In this document: positions 40,171 to 46,911 of the stretch, piece after piece | Layout: each line of letters starts with the position of its first letter | How positions within the stretch are numbered: position 1 is the stretch's first letter | Source of the DNA: Ruminococcus sp. UBA7158 | GTDB lineage: Bacteria > Bacillota > Clostridia > Oscillospirales > Ruminococcaceae | Assembly (NCBI GenBank): GCA_002491605.1 | Contig: DKWG01000014.1 | Coordinates: 9,017-55,927 of the forward strand | Direction: 5' to 3' | Length of the DNA: 46,911 bases | Program-made: the position numbers and the translations under genes | The notes under the pieces: model-generated | Told to the model about the DNA's origin: nothing | Seen by the model: only the letters and a program-made list of their open reading frames with translations | Database searches by the model: none

Positions 40171-41913
40171 TTAAACAGTTACAGGGCTGTCAGCCTTTTC
40201 GCTCTCGGCAATCTTTTTAAGCTCCTCTTCTTCAAGAACTCTGTATGCAACCTTACCGACTAAAGTCTTGGGAAGCGAGTCTCTGAATTCAATGTCATAC
40301 GGCATGGCATATTTTGCAATGTGCTTCTTGCAGTAAGCCAAGATCGACTGCTTTGTCTCCTCTGTAGGCTCATATCCTGCCTTGAGCGTTACGAATGCCT
40401 TTATCTTTTGCATCTTATAAGGGTCGGGAACGCCGATAACGCAGCTCATCTGAACCGATTCAAAGCCATCCAGAATGTTTTCAAGCTGAGAGGGATAAAC
40501 ATTATAGCCGCTGGTTATAATCATTCTCTTTATTCTCTGCTTAAAGTAGATGAAGCCCTCTTCGTCCATAATGCCGAGGTCGCCGGTGTGGAGCCAGATT
40601 CTGCCGTCGCCGTGCTTTCTTAAGGTGTTAGCTGTTTCCTCGGGCTGGTCTAAGTATCCGAGCATAACAGACGGTCCGGAAATACATATTTCTCCCTCCT
40701 GACCGTAAGGAACCTCAATGTTTGTTCCGACGTCTACAATCTTATAGTATGTATCCGGGAACGGCTGACCTATGGAGCCTTCCTTATATAAATGCATCGG
40801 AGTTAAGCAGCTTGCGGTAACGCACTCTGTTGTGCCGTAGCCCTCACGAACCTTTATAGTTGCGCCGTGGTCGGCAAGCCATTTGTCAAAGCGCTTCTTA
40901 AGCTCTACGGAAAGAGAGTCGCCGCCCGAGAAAACGCCCTTGAGGCAGCTCAGATCCGCTCCGTCCATGCTGGGCTGACGCAGCAAGGCTTCATAAAGCG
41001 TCGGAACTCCTGCTATGAAGTTGCAGCGGTGCTTAACAATGTCCTTAGCATATGTTTCGGGTGTAAATCTCGGGACAAGTATACATCTGCCGCCGTTTGC
41101 AAGCATTGCGTGAATGGTGACGCCCAGACCGAAGCCATGGAACATCGGCATAACAGCGAGCATCTTATCGCCTGCCTGCGCCATCGGATTGGTTTCAAAC
41201 AGCTGAGCTGTAAGTGCGCTGAAATTGAAATGAGAAAGCAAAATTCCCTTTGTCGTTCCGGTAGTTCCGCCGCTGTACAAAATAACCGCAGGGTCGTCTT
41301 TATTTACCTTGGCAATATACTTTCCTGTATAGCTCTTGCCCTTCTTAATAAAATCGTTCCATTTTACGATAGGGGCGTCCTTGGGGAGCTTTGCAATCTT
41401 TCTTCCTTCTGTCAGGGAATAGCCCAGCTTCATCGGGACGGAAAGTGCGTCCTTAATGCTCGTTATTACCAAGGTGTCGAGCTTGATATCGTCTTTAATA
41501 GCTTCGAACTTTGAATAGAACATATCAACCGTTAAAGCCAAGACGCTCTTTGAGTGGTTGATATAAAATTCTATCTCCTTTTCGCTCGAAAGCGGATGAA
41601 TCATATTTGCGATTGCGCCTATGGCGTTGACAGCATAAAACATAACAACCGTCTGCGGACAGTTCGGCATACAGATTGTTACCCTCTGTCCCGGCTTGAC
41701 ACCCTGTGCGCACAAAGCCTTTGCGCAGTCGTTTACCTGCTTTTCAAAGTCACGGTAGGTTGTTTTCTTGCCCATGAAATCAAAAGCTATGTAATCGGGG
41801 TATTTATGCGCAGCGTCCATGACGTTTTCCCACATTGAACCCTGAAAATACGGTATATGAAACCTTACGTCTCCGTAATTATTAAGCCAAGGTGTTTTTA
41901 CTTCGATAGCCAT
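40171..41913 (-). CDS. Long-chain acyl-CoA ligase-like adenylate-forming enzyme
   Basis: ANL superfamily enzyme of about 580 residues that activates a carboxylic acid as acyl-AMP and then usually transfers it to CoA. Motifs: the P-loop ILYSGGTTGTTKGILLSH, MPMFHGFGLG, REGYGTTECV, IWLHTGDLG, KRMIITSGYNVYP and the catalytic Lys in KTLVGKVAYR. FGLG and the substrate pocket do not tell chain length. The frame opens upstream, but AAAGGGG lies about 9 nt before the ATG at 41913. It follows an E2-type acyltransferase gene by 17 nt, so both probably serve one acyl-transfer pathway. Confidence 0.9.
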   Translation of the reverse strand: MAIEVKTPWLNNYGDVRFHIPYFQGSMWENVMDAAHKYPDYIAFDFMGKKTTYRDFEKQVNDCAKALCAQGVKPGQRVTICMPNCPQTVVMFYAVNAIGAIANMIHPLSSEKEIEFYINHSKSVLALTVDMFYSKFEAIKDDIKLDTLVITSIKDALSVPMKLGYSLTEGRKIAKLPKDAPIVKWNDFIKKGKSYTGKYIAKVNKDDPAVILYSGGTTGTTKGILLSHFNFSALTAQLFETNPMAQAGDKMLAVMPMFHGFGLGVTIHAMLANGGRCILVPRFTPETYAKDIVKHRCNFIAGVPTLYEALLRQPSMDGADLSCLKGVFSGGDSLSVELKKRFDKWLADHGATIKVREGYGTTECVTASCLTPMHLYKEGSIGQPFPDTYYKIVDVGTNIEVPYGQEGEICISGPSVMLGYLDQPEETANTLRKHGDGRIWLHTGDLGIMDEEGFIYFKQRIKRMIITSGYNVYPSQLENILDGFESVQMSCVIGVPDPYKMQKIKAFVTLKAGYEPTEETKQSILAYCKKHIAKYAMPYDIEFRDSLPKTLVGKVAYRVLEEEELKKIAESEKADSPVTV

Positions 41914-41930
41914 GTTATTTTCCCCTTTCC

Positions 41931-42827
41931 TCATTCAAAATCAACCGGTGTTTCTATAGGAAGCTCCAAAAGCTCAGGATGAGCCAGCAAATGCTTAACA
42001 AGCCTTATGGATTTTGCAAAATAAACCCCGTCAGCTATTCTTTCGTCAACCGTCACTCCTATTTCAACCGCATTTTTAACTTCATAACCGCCGTCCGGCG
42101 TAACAAAAGCGCTCGGCTTTTTCTCCCCTATAATGCAAAACAGCGAGTTAGTTCCCCAGTCTGCAAGATGGTGATACTGAGCGTGCATTTTAATGCTGCC
42201 GAGATTAGTAATAAAGCAGCTCGCATAATACGGGTCTCCGTTCATCAATGAAGCCGGATATATGCCGTGGAACTCCATCCATCTCAGCACTTTAAATATA
42301 AGCGAAACAATACACCTCGGTATTTTTTTAAACATATCCATTACGTCGCCTATGTGGTTACTCTGATCAGACACCCTAACCTTAGTCACAATCTTTTTGA
42401 CCTCGTCATGGACGTGCTCTAACGGATTAATACCTGTTCTGTCAAAGAAAACGTTGGCTAAAACCTCAAGCGAATCATCCTCAAACTTTTTCTTGACAAC
42501 GAAGGACAGCCTTATGTCCTTTTTCTCCCACAGCTTGTTTCCCGAATAGAAATAATTCATCTTCGGACGCAGCACTATAGTTTTAGCTATAGCGGCAGAG
42601 ATAACGTGAAACAGAGTGTATTTAAAATCAACTCCTTCGCCGTTTTCCCCTGCGTTCTTCTTAGCTAAAAATTCCTCCATGGCTGTTATGTCGACAAGCT
42701 CATTCAGCACCGCTTCATTAGCTACCCTTGTCGGAAGGTTATACGGCATTACAAAATGCATTGAATCTACATCCCTGACAAGGTAAGCGTCCTTTCTGTC
42801 GCCGCGGCGTTTCTTCTCTTTTCCCAC
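41931..42827 (-). CDS. Stand-alone E2/CAT-type acyltransferase domain protein
   Basis: A 298-residue protein resembling the catalytic domain of 2-oxoacid dehydrogenase acyltransferases (PF00198, related to chloramphenicol acetyltransferase). It has no lipoyl or peripheral-subunit-binding domain. Matching segments are YTLFHVISAAIAKTI, FITNLGSI and the C-terminal EIGVTVDERIADG. In the family this last motif is D-H-R-x-x-D-G with catalytic His; here His is replaced by Glu262. No E1 or E3 subunit gene is nearby. The start is a GTG, 8 nt after AAGGGGG. Co-transcription with the acyl-CoA ligase suggests that it uses or protects the ligase product. Confidence 0.82.
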   Translation of the reverse strand: MGKEKKRRGDRKDAYLVRDVDSMHFVMPYNLPTRVANEAVLNELVDITAMEEFLAKKNAGENGEGVDFKYTLFHVISAAIAKTIVLRPKMNYFYSGNKLWEKKDIRLSFVVKKKFEDDSLEVLANVFFDRTGINPLEHVHDEVKKIVTKVRVSDQSNHIGDVMDMFKKIPRCIVSLIFKVLRWMEFHGIYPASLMNGDPYYASCFITNLGSIKMHAQYHHLADWGTNSLFCIIGEKKPSAFVTPDGGYEVKNAVEIGVTVDERIADGVYFAKSIRLVKHLLAHPELLELPIETPVDFE

Positions 42828-42967
42828 TTATTCATCCCCCTTGCTTCTCTTGCCGAAGCGCTTAAAAACCAACCGCCGGTCTATTTGAAACCGACAGCCT
42901 CGAGTCACTCATACAATCGTCGCTACTTTATAAGCTGCGGCGATATGAGGCGTTCGGCGTACCTAAA

Positions 42968-42997
42968 CAGTATATAACAAAAATATATTGAGTGTCA
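42968..42997 (-). promoter_or_regulatory. Sigma-A promoter of the acyltransferase-ligase operon
   Basis: Minus strand TTGACA (42992-42997), 18-nt spacer, TATACT (42968-42973). Confidence 0.75.
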
Positions 42998-43032
42998 ATT
43001 AATTTTTCATTAAGGTTTATGGCAATTTCTGC

Positions 43033-43046
43033 AGAAAACGTTAACA
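43033..43046. promoter_or_regulatory. Catabolite-response-element-like operator
   Basis: AGAAAACGTTAACA fits the LacI/CcpA cre consensus TGWAARCGYTWWCA at 13 of 14 positions (first base differs). It lies 20 nt before the -35 box of the GH27 promoter and 36 nt upstream of the divergent operon's -35, so it could control either. Confidence 0.5.
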
Positions 43047-43065
43047 TAAAAGACTCAATAGCTCA

Positions 43066-43094
43066 TTGCGTTTAATAAATTTATATATTATAAT
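43066..43094 (+). promoter_or_regulatory. Promoter of the GH27-methyltransferase unit
   Basis: TTGCGT (43066-43071), 17-nt spacer, TATAAT (43089-43094). Confidence 0.65.
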
Positions 43095-43230
43095 CTATTA
43101 AAAGTGTATCGTTGGGATTAAATTCGATGGATTCGGTTTTACAGACGACTGTCATCGCATAGCCCGATTTTCACTTATTACCAATTATTAAAAACACCTT
43201 AACAAACATTAAAGAAAGGTCGGAGAAAGT

Positions 43231-44490
43231 ATGGTTGCATTATACCCCCCTATGGGCTGGAACAGCTGGGACTGCTACGGCGCAGCTGTCGACGAAAAAA
43301 CAGTAAGACAAAACGCAGATTTTATGGCCAAGAACTTAAAACAGTACGGCTGGGAATACATTGTTGTTGATATAGAATGGTATCAGCCGACTGCTATGAC
43401 ACACGCATATCAGCCGTTTGCAAGCCTTGTCATGGATGAATATTCAAGACTATTGCCTGCTGAAAACCGTTTCCCGTCAGCCAAGGACGGTCAGGGCTTT
43501 AAGCCGCTCGCCGATTACGTCCACTCGCTCGGATTGAAGTTCGGCATTCACATTATGAGAGGAATTCCCCGTCAGGCAGCTACCGAAAACCTTAAGATTA
43601 AAGACAGCAAATACACAGCCCGTGACGTTGCCGTGTACAATAACATCTGCTGGTGGAATCCGGATATGTACGGAACAGACACCAACTGCGACGGCGCTCG
43701 TGACTATTACAACAGCATTTTCGAGCTGTACGCAGAGTGGGGCGTCGACTTCGTCAAGGTAGACGATATCTGCCGCAACGACAACAACGAAGGAGAAATA
43801 AAGCTCATCGCCGATGCAATTAAGAACAGCGGCAGAGAAATGGTTTTAAGCCTTTCCCCCGGACCTGCTAAGGTTTCGCAGGCGGAATTCTTAAAGGAAT
43901 ACGCAAATATGTGGCGTATAACCGACGACTTCTGGGACAAGTGGGACTTGCTCTACAATATGTTTGAGCGTGCGGAAAACTGGTGCTGCCATGCCGGCGC
44001 AGGTCACTGGCCGGATGCAGATATGCTCCCTATAGGCGCAATAAATCAGGTATACTCCCCCGACAACCGCACTCACTTCACCGAGGACGAGCAAAAAACC
44101 ATGATGTCGCTTTGGTGCATGATGAGATCTCCCTTGATGATAGGCAGCGAAATGACAAAGATGGACGATTTCACAATGTCGATTCTGACCAACGAGGAGC
44201 TTCTTGAAATTCAGAAAAAGAGCTTCTGTGCACATATGCTCAAAAGAAAGAATGTTGACGGCTGCGAGCAGATAACATGGTTTGCTCCTTCTACCGACGG
44301 CTCGGCTTATTACTTGGCCTTGTTCAATGCAGGCGAGGCAGTAACCACTATAAGCGTTGACACATCACTTTTAGGCATTGACGTAAGCTTGGCTCATGAC
44401 ATATGGACTAAGCAGGACGCAAAGGTAGACGGCAGTGTTACAGCTTCGGTCAATCCTCACGGCGTTGCACTGTTTAAGCTGACAAAGTAA
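43231..44490 (+). CDS. GH27 family alpha-galactosidase, intracellular
   Basis: Retaining glycosidase with a TIM barrel. The 419-residue protein begins PPMGWNSWDCYG, the classic GH27 start. The nucleophile is D178 in FVKVDDIC, and the acid/base is D232 or D233 in WRITDDFWDKW; HWPDADMLPIG and MRSPLMIGSEM are also typical. The C-terminal 90 residues form the usual beta domain. GH27 also includes alpha-N-acetylgalactosaminidase and arabinopyranosidase activities, which cannot be ruled out. No signal peptide is present. GGAGAAAGT precedes the ATG. A cre-like site upstream suggests carbon-source control, and a methyltransferase gene follows by 26 nt. Confidence 0.93.
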   Translation: MVALYPPMGWNSWDCYGAAVDEKTVRQNADFMAKNLKQYGWEYIVVDIEWYQPTAMTHAYQPFASLVMDEYSRLLPAENRFPSAKDGQGFKPLADYVHSLGLKFGIHIMRGIPRQAATENLKIKDSKYTARDVAVYNNICWWNPDMYGTDTNCDGARDYYNSIFELYAEWGVDFVKVDDICRNDNNEGEIKLIADAIKNSGREMVLSLSPGPAKVSQAEFLKEYANMWRITDDFWDKWDLLYNMFERAENWCCHAGAGHWPDADMLPIGAINQVYSPDNRTHFTEDEQKTMMSLWCMMRSPLMIGSEMTKMDDFTMSILTNEELLEIQKKSFCAHMLKRKNVDGCEQITWFAPSTDGSAYYLALFNAGEAVTTISVDTSLLGIDVSLAHDIWTKQDAKVDGSVTASVNPHGVALFKLTK

Positions 44491-44516
44491 AACGATTTGC
44501 ATTTTGCGGAGGGAAT

Positions 44517-45293
44517 ATGCCTAATAAATCGGAATGGGATTCAGAGCAATATCTAAAGTTCAAGGCTCAAAGGACACAGCCGGCTATTGACTTAGCAAGG
44601 CGAATAGGGCTAACTGATCCTATGAGTATCCTCGATATCGGCTGCGGTCCCGGAAACAGCACCAAGGTGTTGAAAGACAGATTCCCGAAAGCTCATATTT
44701 TAGGCGTTGACAGCTCTGAAAATATGATTGATAAAGCCAAGGCGACATATTCTGACATTGAATTTAAGGTTCTGGACATAACAGACGAAAACCCAAGCTT
44801 AGAAAACTTCGACATTATTTTCTCAAACGCCTGTTTACAGTGGATACCGAATCACCGGCAGTTCATACCGAAGATATTTAAGAAGCTCAGCAAAGGCGGA
44901 GTTTTAGCAGTTCAGATGCCGATTAATTCTCAAGAAATGCTTTTCAAAATTATGAGCGAAACGATTAATGAGGATAAATGGAACTTTACTTCAATGTCCG
45001 AAGAACCAAATACAACGCTTATGTGTGAAGAGTACTTTGACATACTTTCATCTTTAACCGATAGCTTTGATATTTGGGAGACGGTTTATTATCACAATAT
45101 GCCGTCGGTCGACGCTATGGTGGAGTGGATAAAGGGAACAAGGCTCAGACCGTATCTCAATGCTTTAAACAGCATCGAGGCAAAAAAGCTTACAGACGAA
45201 ATAACCGAAAAGGCAGCAAAGGTTTACAAAAAGCAAAAAAACGGTGAAGTCATCTTTAAATTCAGAAGGCTGTTTTTCACTGCAACACGCTGA
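44517..45293 (+). CDS. SAM-dependent methyltransferase, trans-aconitate methyltransferase-like
   Basis: Class I methyltransferase of 258 residues resembling Tam (trans-aconitate 2-methyltransferase): WDSEQYLKFKAQRTQPAIDL at the N-terminus, SAM motif I ILDIGCGPGNST, GVDSSENMI, IIFSNACLQWIPNH, GGVLAVQMP. The C-terminal part (VEWIKGTRLRPYL) matches the Tam substrate domain. In Escherichia coli Tam methylates trans-aconitate, a spontaneous aconitase-poisoning by-product; the same role here is an inference. GGAGGG lies 3-4 nt before the ATG. It probably shares the GH27 promoter. Confidence 0.85.
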   Translation: MPNKSEWDSEQYLKFKAQRTQPAIDLARRIGLTDPMSILDIGCGPGNSTKVLKDRFPKAHILGVDSSENMIDKAKATYSDIEFKVLDITDENPSLENFDIIFSNACLQWIPNHRQFIPKIFKKLSKGGVLAVQMPINSQEMLFKIMSETINEDKWNFTSMSEEPNTTLMCEEYFDILSSLTDSFDIWETVYYHNMPSVDAMVEWIKGTRLRPYLNALNSIEAKKLTDEITEKAAKVYKKQKNGEVIFKFRRLFFTATR

Positions 45294-45401
45294 TTCCCTG
45301 CTCGTTCAAAGCGTTCACTCCAGAGCAGCAAGAGCAAGACGTCAAGGGAATCAAGGATTTTCAAGTGTGCAGGTATTCATTAATCAACGATACCGGCGCA
45401 C
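45291..45401 (+). repeat. Two successive stem-loops upstream of the ArsC/Spx fragment
   Basis: TGATTCCCT at 45291-45299, which includes the methyltransferase stop codon, is inverted at 45345-45353. Next, GTGTGC-A-GGTAT (45365-45376) pairs with ATACC-G-GCGCAC (45390-45401) just before the ribosome site of the ArsC/Spx fragment. Neither is followed by a T-tract. Confidence 0.5.
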
Positions 45402-45418
45402 AAAGCAGAGGTGATAGT

Positions 45419-45530
45419 ATGATATACATCGAATATCCGAAATGCACAACCTGTCAAAAGGCTAAAAAGCGGCTGGACGACGCAGGTATTGAGTACGAAT
45501 CGAGAAACATAAAAGAGAACAATCGAAAGT
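45419..45530 (+). pseudogene. ArsC/Spx-family thioredoxin-fold fragment, interrupted by IS3
   Basis: ATG with GAGGTG 6 nt upstream starts MIYIEYPKCTTCQKAKKRLD, the CxxC N-terminus of ArsC/YffB/Spx-like proteins, and continues to IKENNRK before the insertion sequence begins. If the IS and one AGT copy are removed, the frame reads only F-H-stop, giving 39 residues against about 115 in the family. The gene had therefore already lost its 3' part before the IS inserted, or lost it in a linked event. It cannot make a complete protein. Confidence 0.8.
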
Positions 45531-45592
45531 TGTATAGTAAAAGTGGACACCGAAAAGAGAGAATGATAAAATAGCAAAAAGAGGTGTTCACA

Positions 45593-45886
45593 ATGAAACG
45601 GACATATAGTAAAGAATTCAAAATAAAAGCGTGTGAATTGGTCATAAAAGATGGAATTAAGCACGCAATAGTAGCAGAAAAGATTGGCATAAACAAGGTT
45701 ATGCTCTACCGTTGGATTGACGAATATGAAGCGTTTGGAGAAGAAGCGTTTGTGGGAAAAGGACATCAACGTTCAAACGATGCAGAGATAAAAAAACTCA
45801 TAAAAGAAAACGAACGCTTAAAAATGGAGAACGAAATATTAAAAAAAGCAGCGGCATACTTTGCGAAACACCCGGCAGACGAGTAA
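45593..45886 (+). CDS. IS3-family transposase OrfA
   Basis: A 97-residue DNA-binding protein with helix-turn-helix (YSKEFKIKACELVIKDGIKHAIVAEKIGINKVMLYRWIDEY) and a C-terminal leucine zipper (IKKLIKENERLKMENEILKKAA) for multimerisation, as in IS3/IS150 OrfA. GAGGTG precedes the ATG by 6 nt. Near the end of the gene, A-AAA-AAA-G at 45841-45848 (the last A of a TTA codon and two AAA codons) is a typical -1 frameshift site that would make the OrfAB transposase. Confidence 0.93.
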   Translation: MKRTYSKEFKIKACELVIKDGIKHAIVAEKIGINKVMLYRWIDEYEAFGEEAFVGKGHQRSNDAEIKKLIKENERLKMENEILKKAAAYFAKHPADE

Positions 45887-46731
45887 AATTCGCCAAAACA
45901 AAGTTAGCAAAATATCAAACGAGTGAAGTATGCAGGCTGTTGGGTGTGTCGAGAAGTGAATATTACCGTATTCCGAAAGTACAAGATAATGAAGAAAAAG
46001 AACTTGAAACGGAAGTGATTAACTGTTTTCAAAAGCACAGACAAAACTACGGAAGAATACGAATTCGCAGAGAACTTCTTGCAAAAGGAATAGACATTAG
46101 TGAATACCGCATTTCAAGAATACTAAAGAAGCACGGACTTATCGCAAAAAGCGGAAGAAGCGGTAAACATAGACCGACTAAACCAACAGAGCAGCAGTAT
46201 ATTGAAGAAAATTTAATAAAGAACAAGTTTGAAGTAACCGAAGCAAACTATCTTTGGTGTTCAGATATAACCGAACTGAAATGCTATAGATCAAAATTGT
46301 ATCTTTGCGGAATCATTGATGTTGCCACCCGGCGGATAGTGGGATGGAGTATTGCTAAAAATCAAACACAGAAGCTGGTGCAGGATGCTTTAAAAATGGC
46401 TGTAGGCAGAAATCCTAAGAGACCTATTGGCGCAGTATATCACAGTGACAGAGGATGTCAGTATACAGCTAAGAAAACAAAGCGTCTTGTAGAGGAAAAG
46501 GGATTTCGTAAAAGTATGTCCCGTCCCGGTACACCAAGTGACAATCAGCCGATAGAGAGCTTTTGGAAAACCCTCGAATGTGAGATGGCTGATATCAGCC
46601 ATCTCACATTCGAAGAAGCTTCCAGAACAATAGTTGATTACATTGAACTATATTACAATTCGGAAAGACTACATTCCGGTATCGGTTATTATATCCCAAA
46701 CCAGTTTTTCACTCTTTTATCTGTCCATTAA
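45847..46731 (+). CDS. IS3-family transposase OrfB part, made by -1 frameshift
   Basis: The -1 frame is open from the slip site through residues such as SSGILCETPGRR and EVCRLLGVSRSEYY to the stop, so the fused OrfAB would be about 379 residues. The catalytic DDE triad of the rve integrase domain is visible: WCSDITEL, HSDRGCQY and PIESFWK, with the usual YNSERLHSGIGY end. An HTH_21 region (NYGRIRIRRELLAKGI) precedes it. Independent starts near 45940 (TTG) are possible but have no good ribosome site. Codons 46574-46613 form a perfect 40-bp palindrome. Confidence 0.92.
   Translation, partial: SSGILCETPGRRVKFAKTKLAKYQTSEVCRLLGVSRSEYYRIPKVQDNEEKELETEVINCFQKHRQNYGRIRIRRELLAKGIDISEYRISRILKKHGLIAKSGRSGKHRPTKPTEQQYIEENLIKNKFEVTEANYLWCSDITELKCYRSKLYLCGIIDVATRRIVGWSIAKNQTQKLVQDALKMAVGRNPKRPIGAVYHSDRGCQYTAKKTKRLVEEKGFRKSMSRPGTPSDNQPIESFWKTLECEMADISHLTFEEASRTIVDYIELYYNSERLHSGIGYYIPNQFFTLLSVH
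46574..46613. repeat. Perfect 40-bp palindrome inside the transposase gene
   Basis: The 20 bases from 46574 (TCGAATGTGAGATGGCTGAT) are followed immediately by their exact reverse complement, ending at 46613. The centre is GATATC. Both strands encode the peptide MADISHLTFE. The transposase frame runs through it without interruption. Confidence 0.9.
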
Positions 46732-46761
46732 TCTTGACAAGTTTCATTAAGAGTACAAAAG

Positions 46762-46784
46762 AAAAAAAGCCTTTCGGCTTTTTT
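46762..46784 (-). terminator. Terminator of the tRNA operon
   Basis: Read on the minus strand, AAAAAAGCC-GAAA-GGC is followed by seven T, starting two bases after the CCA of tRNA-Tyr. It has a GAAA tetraloop. Confidence 0.9.
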
Positions 46785-46786
46785 CT

Positions 46787-46872
46787 TGGTGGGAGAGGAT
46801 GGATTCGGACCATCGAAGCTAAATAGCAACAGATTTACAGTCTGCCCCCTTTGGCCACTCGGGAACTCTCCC
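46787..46872 (-). tRNA. tRNA-Tyr (anticodon GTA)
   Basis: An 86-nt class II tRNA with encoded CCA. The acceptor stem pairs GGGAGAG with CTCTCCC; the anticodon stem GCAGA/TCTGT holds loop CTGTAAA, giving anticodon GTA; a long variable arm is present as expected for bacterial tRNA-Tyr; the T arm is GATGG-TCCGAAT-CCATC. TCC in the T-loop where TTC is usual is slightly unusual. Confidence 0.95.
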
Positions 46873-46888
46873 CTATTCAATTTGTTGT

Positions 46889-46911
46889 TGGAGCTGGTGG
46901 ACGGACTCGAA
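46889..46911 (-). tRNA. Partial tRNA, probably tRNA-Thr, cut by the window end
   Basis: The minus strand ends with a T-loop TTCGAGT, T-stem CCGTC, acceptor CACCAGC, discriminator T and CCA, exactly the last 23 nt of a tRNA. A T discriminator and this acceptor are common in tRNA-Thr of Firmicutes, and Thr-Tyr pairs are frequent, but the anticodon is outside the window. Confidence 0.75.

Larger units (their letters stand above)
42828..43230. other. 403-bp divergent intergenic region
   Basis: Holds two back-to-back promoters: one for the acyltransferase-ligase operon (42968-42997, minus) and one for the GH27 gene (43066-43094, plus), with a cre-like operator (43033-43046) between them. The minus transcript has a leader of about 135 nt that is GC-richer and can form hairpins near 42865-42900; I do not recognise a riboswitch in it. 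The plus leader is about 130 nt. Confidence 0.6.
45531..46739 (+). mobile_element. Complete IS3-family insertion sequence, 1209 bp
   Basis: Ends begin TGT and end ACA, with imperfect terminal inverted repeats: the left end has TGGACA-CCG-AAAAGAG and the right end, read inverted, TGGACA-GAT-AAAAGAG, both preceded by a similar outer part (TTGTATAG / TTGTCAAG). The direct repeat AGT flanks it at 45528-45530 and 46740-46742, a 3-bp target duplication usual for IS3-family elements. OrfA and OrfB are in -1 relation with a slippery A-run. All genes look intact, so it may be active. Confidence 0.9.

Noticed and set aside
42840..42965. Possible riboswitch in the long leader of the acyltransferase operon
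   Set aside because: Some hairpins can be drawn, but none matches a class I know; left as an unexplained leader.
46390..46602. Minus-strand ORF starting MADISHLTFE inside the transposase
   Set aside because: It exists only because of the palindrome, which makes both strands encode the same ten residues.
1..46911. CRISPR arrays, prophage, toxin-antitoxin or defence systems
   Set aside because: No spaced direct repeats, phage structural genes, restriction enzymes or typical toxin pairs were seen; apart from one IS element the window is core genome.

Overview
The window looks like the chromosome of a low-to-moderate GC Gram-positive anaerobe of the class Clostridia, most likely a gut member of the Oscillospirales/Ruminococcaceae type. 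This is inferred from the gene content: a division and cell wall (dcw) cluster that starts with mraZ and uses a PASTA-containing PBP2/SpoVD, a SigH-like sigma factor, an RqcH-type NFACT protein, TrmK next to a Nif3 protein, a type III glutamine synthetase, meso-diaminopimelate dehydrogenase, and intracellular GH95 and GH27 glycosidases. Shine-Dalgarno sites are strong, usually AAAGGA, and clear sigma-A promoters precede many transcription units. Most of the sequence is core genome.

Layout. 1-3.2 kb (+): thyA, a folA gene fused to a GNAT acetyltransferase domain, and a D-lactate dehydrogenase-type gene. 3.3-7.4 kb (-): DUF1858 protein, trmK, nif3-like gene, rqcH and a small membrane protein. 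7.5-10.5 kb (-): a large secreted protein with an internal duplication, a small zinc-ribbon protein and a SigH-like sigma factor. 10.8-23.9 kb (-): the dcw cluster, transcribed mraZ-rsmH-ftsL-pbp2-murE-mraY-ftsW-murG-murA-divIB-ftsZ. It lacks murF, murD, murC and ftsA. 24.1-25.4 kb (-): a CNNM/CorC membrane protein. 25.6-29.1 kb (+): a secreted protein with a possible cell-wall anchor, two GNAT genes, a stand-alone GMP synthase ATP-pyrophosphatase subunit and an N-terminally truncated HxlR gene. 29.4-42.8 kb (-): glnN; a ddh-GH95-phosphohexomutase operon; an ECF S-component/DUF1893 fusion followed by a ferredoxin-like aldo/keto reductase; a FliB-like cysteine-rich protein; and an operon of an E2-type acyltransferase with an acyl-CoA ligase-like enzyme. 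43.2-45.3 kb (+): GH27 alpha-galactosidase and a methyltransferase. 45.4-46.9 kb: an ArsC/Spx fragment interrupted by a complete IS3-family element with 3-bp target duplication, then tRNA-Tyr and a partial tRNA (probably Thr) on the minus strand.

The genes serve thymidylate/folate and GMP synthesis, lysine/DAP and peptidoglycan synthesis, septation, ribosome rescue, nitrogen assimilation and intracellular fucoside/galactoside use. No CRISPR array, prophage, toxin-antitoxin pair or recognisable defence island is visible. The most unusual items are the DHFR-GNAT and ECF-S/DUF1893 fusions, the acyltransferase with its catalytic His replaced by Glu, a perfect 40-bp palindrome inside the IS3 transposase, 10-bp-phased repeats that look like an MraZ operator, and a palindromic element that supplies the stop codon of a GNAT gene.
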